In this document: positions 63,508 to 64,000 of the stretch, piece by piece
Layout of the letters: each line of letters starts with the position of its first letter
How positions within the stretch are numbered: position 1 is the first letter of the stretch
Assembly (NCBI GenBank): GCA_037623315.1
Contig: JBBJJH010000011.1
Coordinates: 56,981 to 120,980, forward strand
Reading direction: 5' to 3'
Source: Halanaerobiaceae bacterium ANBcell28
GTDB lineage: Bacteria; Bacillota; Halanaerobiia; Halanaerobiales; DTU029
DNA: 64,000 bases
Translations under genes and position numbers: made by a program
Notes under the pieces: model-generated
Told to the model about the DNA's origin: nothing
What the model saw: the letters and a program-made list of their open reading frames with translations, nothing else
Databases searched by the model: none

Positions 63508-63580
63508 ATGAACTTTATGAATGATATAAATAATATTATAAAAGTTGAAATAGCTAAAAAATGTATAGTAATTAAATATT

Positions 63581-63616
63581 AATAAATTAAGCACCTTTTT
63601 GGGTGTTTAATTTATT
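63581..63616. terminator. Hairpin after the AAA ATPase gene
   Basis: A 15-bp stem AATAAATTAAGCACC with GGTGTTTAATTTATT (one G-T pair), loop TTTTTG. No T run follows on the + strand, but the AT-rich base of the stem could act in both directions. Confidence 0.6.
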
Positions 63617-63795
63617 AATAAGAATAAGGTCTATTTTTATTATTCTCAAATGTATATTTCTTTCTAAAATTAGGAAAAAGTCGGCTTATGATTATTATAA
63701 TCTCCGTTAATTACAGGGTATGTTAACTATAAGAAAATGTAGGAATTATTGAAATATCGTAAATTAAAATAATAGAATCAAAAAATATTGATTAA

Positions 63796-64000
63796 TTTAA
63801 AAGCAATGAGAATATTGTAGCTACTGCTTTTTTATGGCATGGAAATCATTTTGGAAAAGAATTTCAGAGGGTTCATTGGGTAGCTGTTCATCCAGATCAT
63901 CAAGGCAAGAATATTGGGAAAGCTCTTATAACTAAAGTTCTTGAGATTTATCTAAGACAGCCAAGAAAACTCCATACAAGCTACTGTATTGGGTGGAGAT
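63796..64000 (+). pseudogene. GNAT acetyltransferase fragment running off the window
   Basis: From 63796 an open frame without a start codon encodes FKSNENIVATAFLWHGNHF and RVHWVAVHPDHQGKNIGKAL, the GNAT core with the QGKNIGKAL acetyl-CoA loop, then ITKVLEIYL and continues past the end. The N-terminal 50 residues of a normal GNAT are missing and stops lie directly upstream, so it is probably a truncated remnant; an intact gene with an upstream frameshift cannot be excluded. Confidence 0.5.

Noticed and set aside
60001..64000. Insertion sequence or prophage explaining the decayed right end
   Set aside because: No transposase, integrase or clear terminal inverted repeats were seen; the remnants are of ordinary genes.

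Overview
The window is chromosomal DNA of low G+C content from an anaerobic, spore-forming or ancestrally spore-forming Firmicute with an outer membrane. Halanaerobiales is the best guess. The evidence is: a complete spoIIAA-spoIIAB-sigF operon, spoVAF and ytfJ; a signal-peptide beta-barrel protein ending in Phe, as outer-membrane proteins do; strong AGGAGG-type ribosome sites with many TTG/GTG starts; and anaerobic or osmotic-stress style genes (orphan acyl-CoA dehydratase activase cluster, GH120 xylosidase). No tRNA, rRNA, CRISPR array or intact insertion sequence was recognised.

Layout. 1-2.5 kb: the 3' part of a membrane-type spermidine synthase, a K+ channel with an RCK domain and two DUF350 mini membrane proteins. 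2.6-6 kb: the sigma-F control operon and spoVAF. 6.1-9.3 kb: three genes of a split BcrA/BadF-type activase system with no dehydratase beside it. 9.3-24.4 kb: a largely co-oriented housekeeping run (DHH-CBS-CCA nucleotidyltransferase fusion, site-2 protease, scpA, scpB, DUF2953, ytfJ, D,D-carboxypeptidase, rluB, smc, a duplicated JAMM-like protein, ftsY, murI). 24.7 kb: citrate synthase. 26.4-31 kb: a surface cluster of one beta-barrel protein, two LRR lipoproteins and a polytopic membrane protein. 31.4-41.4 kb: a nitrogen region with glnK-amtB, glnA, dapF, asnB and a T-box-controlled archaeal-type aspartyl-tRNA synthetase, plus a GNAT and a paralogue of the polytopic protein. 41.5-47.6 kb: an FCD GntR regulator, a GH120 beta-xylosidase, a GNAT remnant and a beta-propeller/propeller-LRR pair. 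47.9-59.8 kb: gltB-gltD-dapL-carA-carB. 59.9-64 kb: a decayed accessory region with remnants of dps, a YgjP-like metallopeptidase and a GNAT, a DUF3231-like gene and an AAA ATPase fused to a PD-(D/E)XK nuclease-like domain.

How the genes fit together. Ammonium enters through AmtB under PII control, is fixed by GlnA and the GltBD synthase, and its nitrogen is passed to asparagine (AsnB), diaminopimelate (DapL, DapF) and carbamoyl phosphate (CarAB). The most interesting signal is a palindrome with consensus CCTGTATACAGG. It recurs just upstream of the predicted promoters of amtB-glnK, glnA, dapF, asnB, the aspS T-box transcript and gltBD, which suggests one regulator for a local nitrogen regulon. 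The aspS transcript also appears to carry two control layers: an asparagine T-box (specifier AAC), then a short Asn/Asp-rich open reading frame with a strong ribosome site that overlaps the synthetase start.

Other points of interest are the JAMM-like protein with one live and one dead half between smc and ftsY, a possible structured RNA at 31.15-31.28 kb, an apparent ATC start codon in carA, and pseudogenes that kept both ends but lost their middles.
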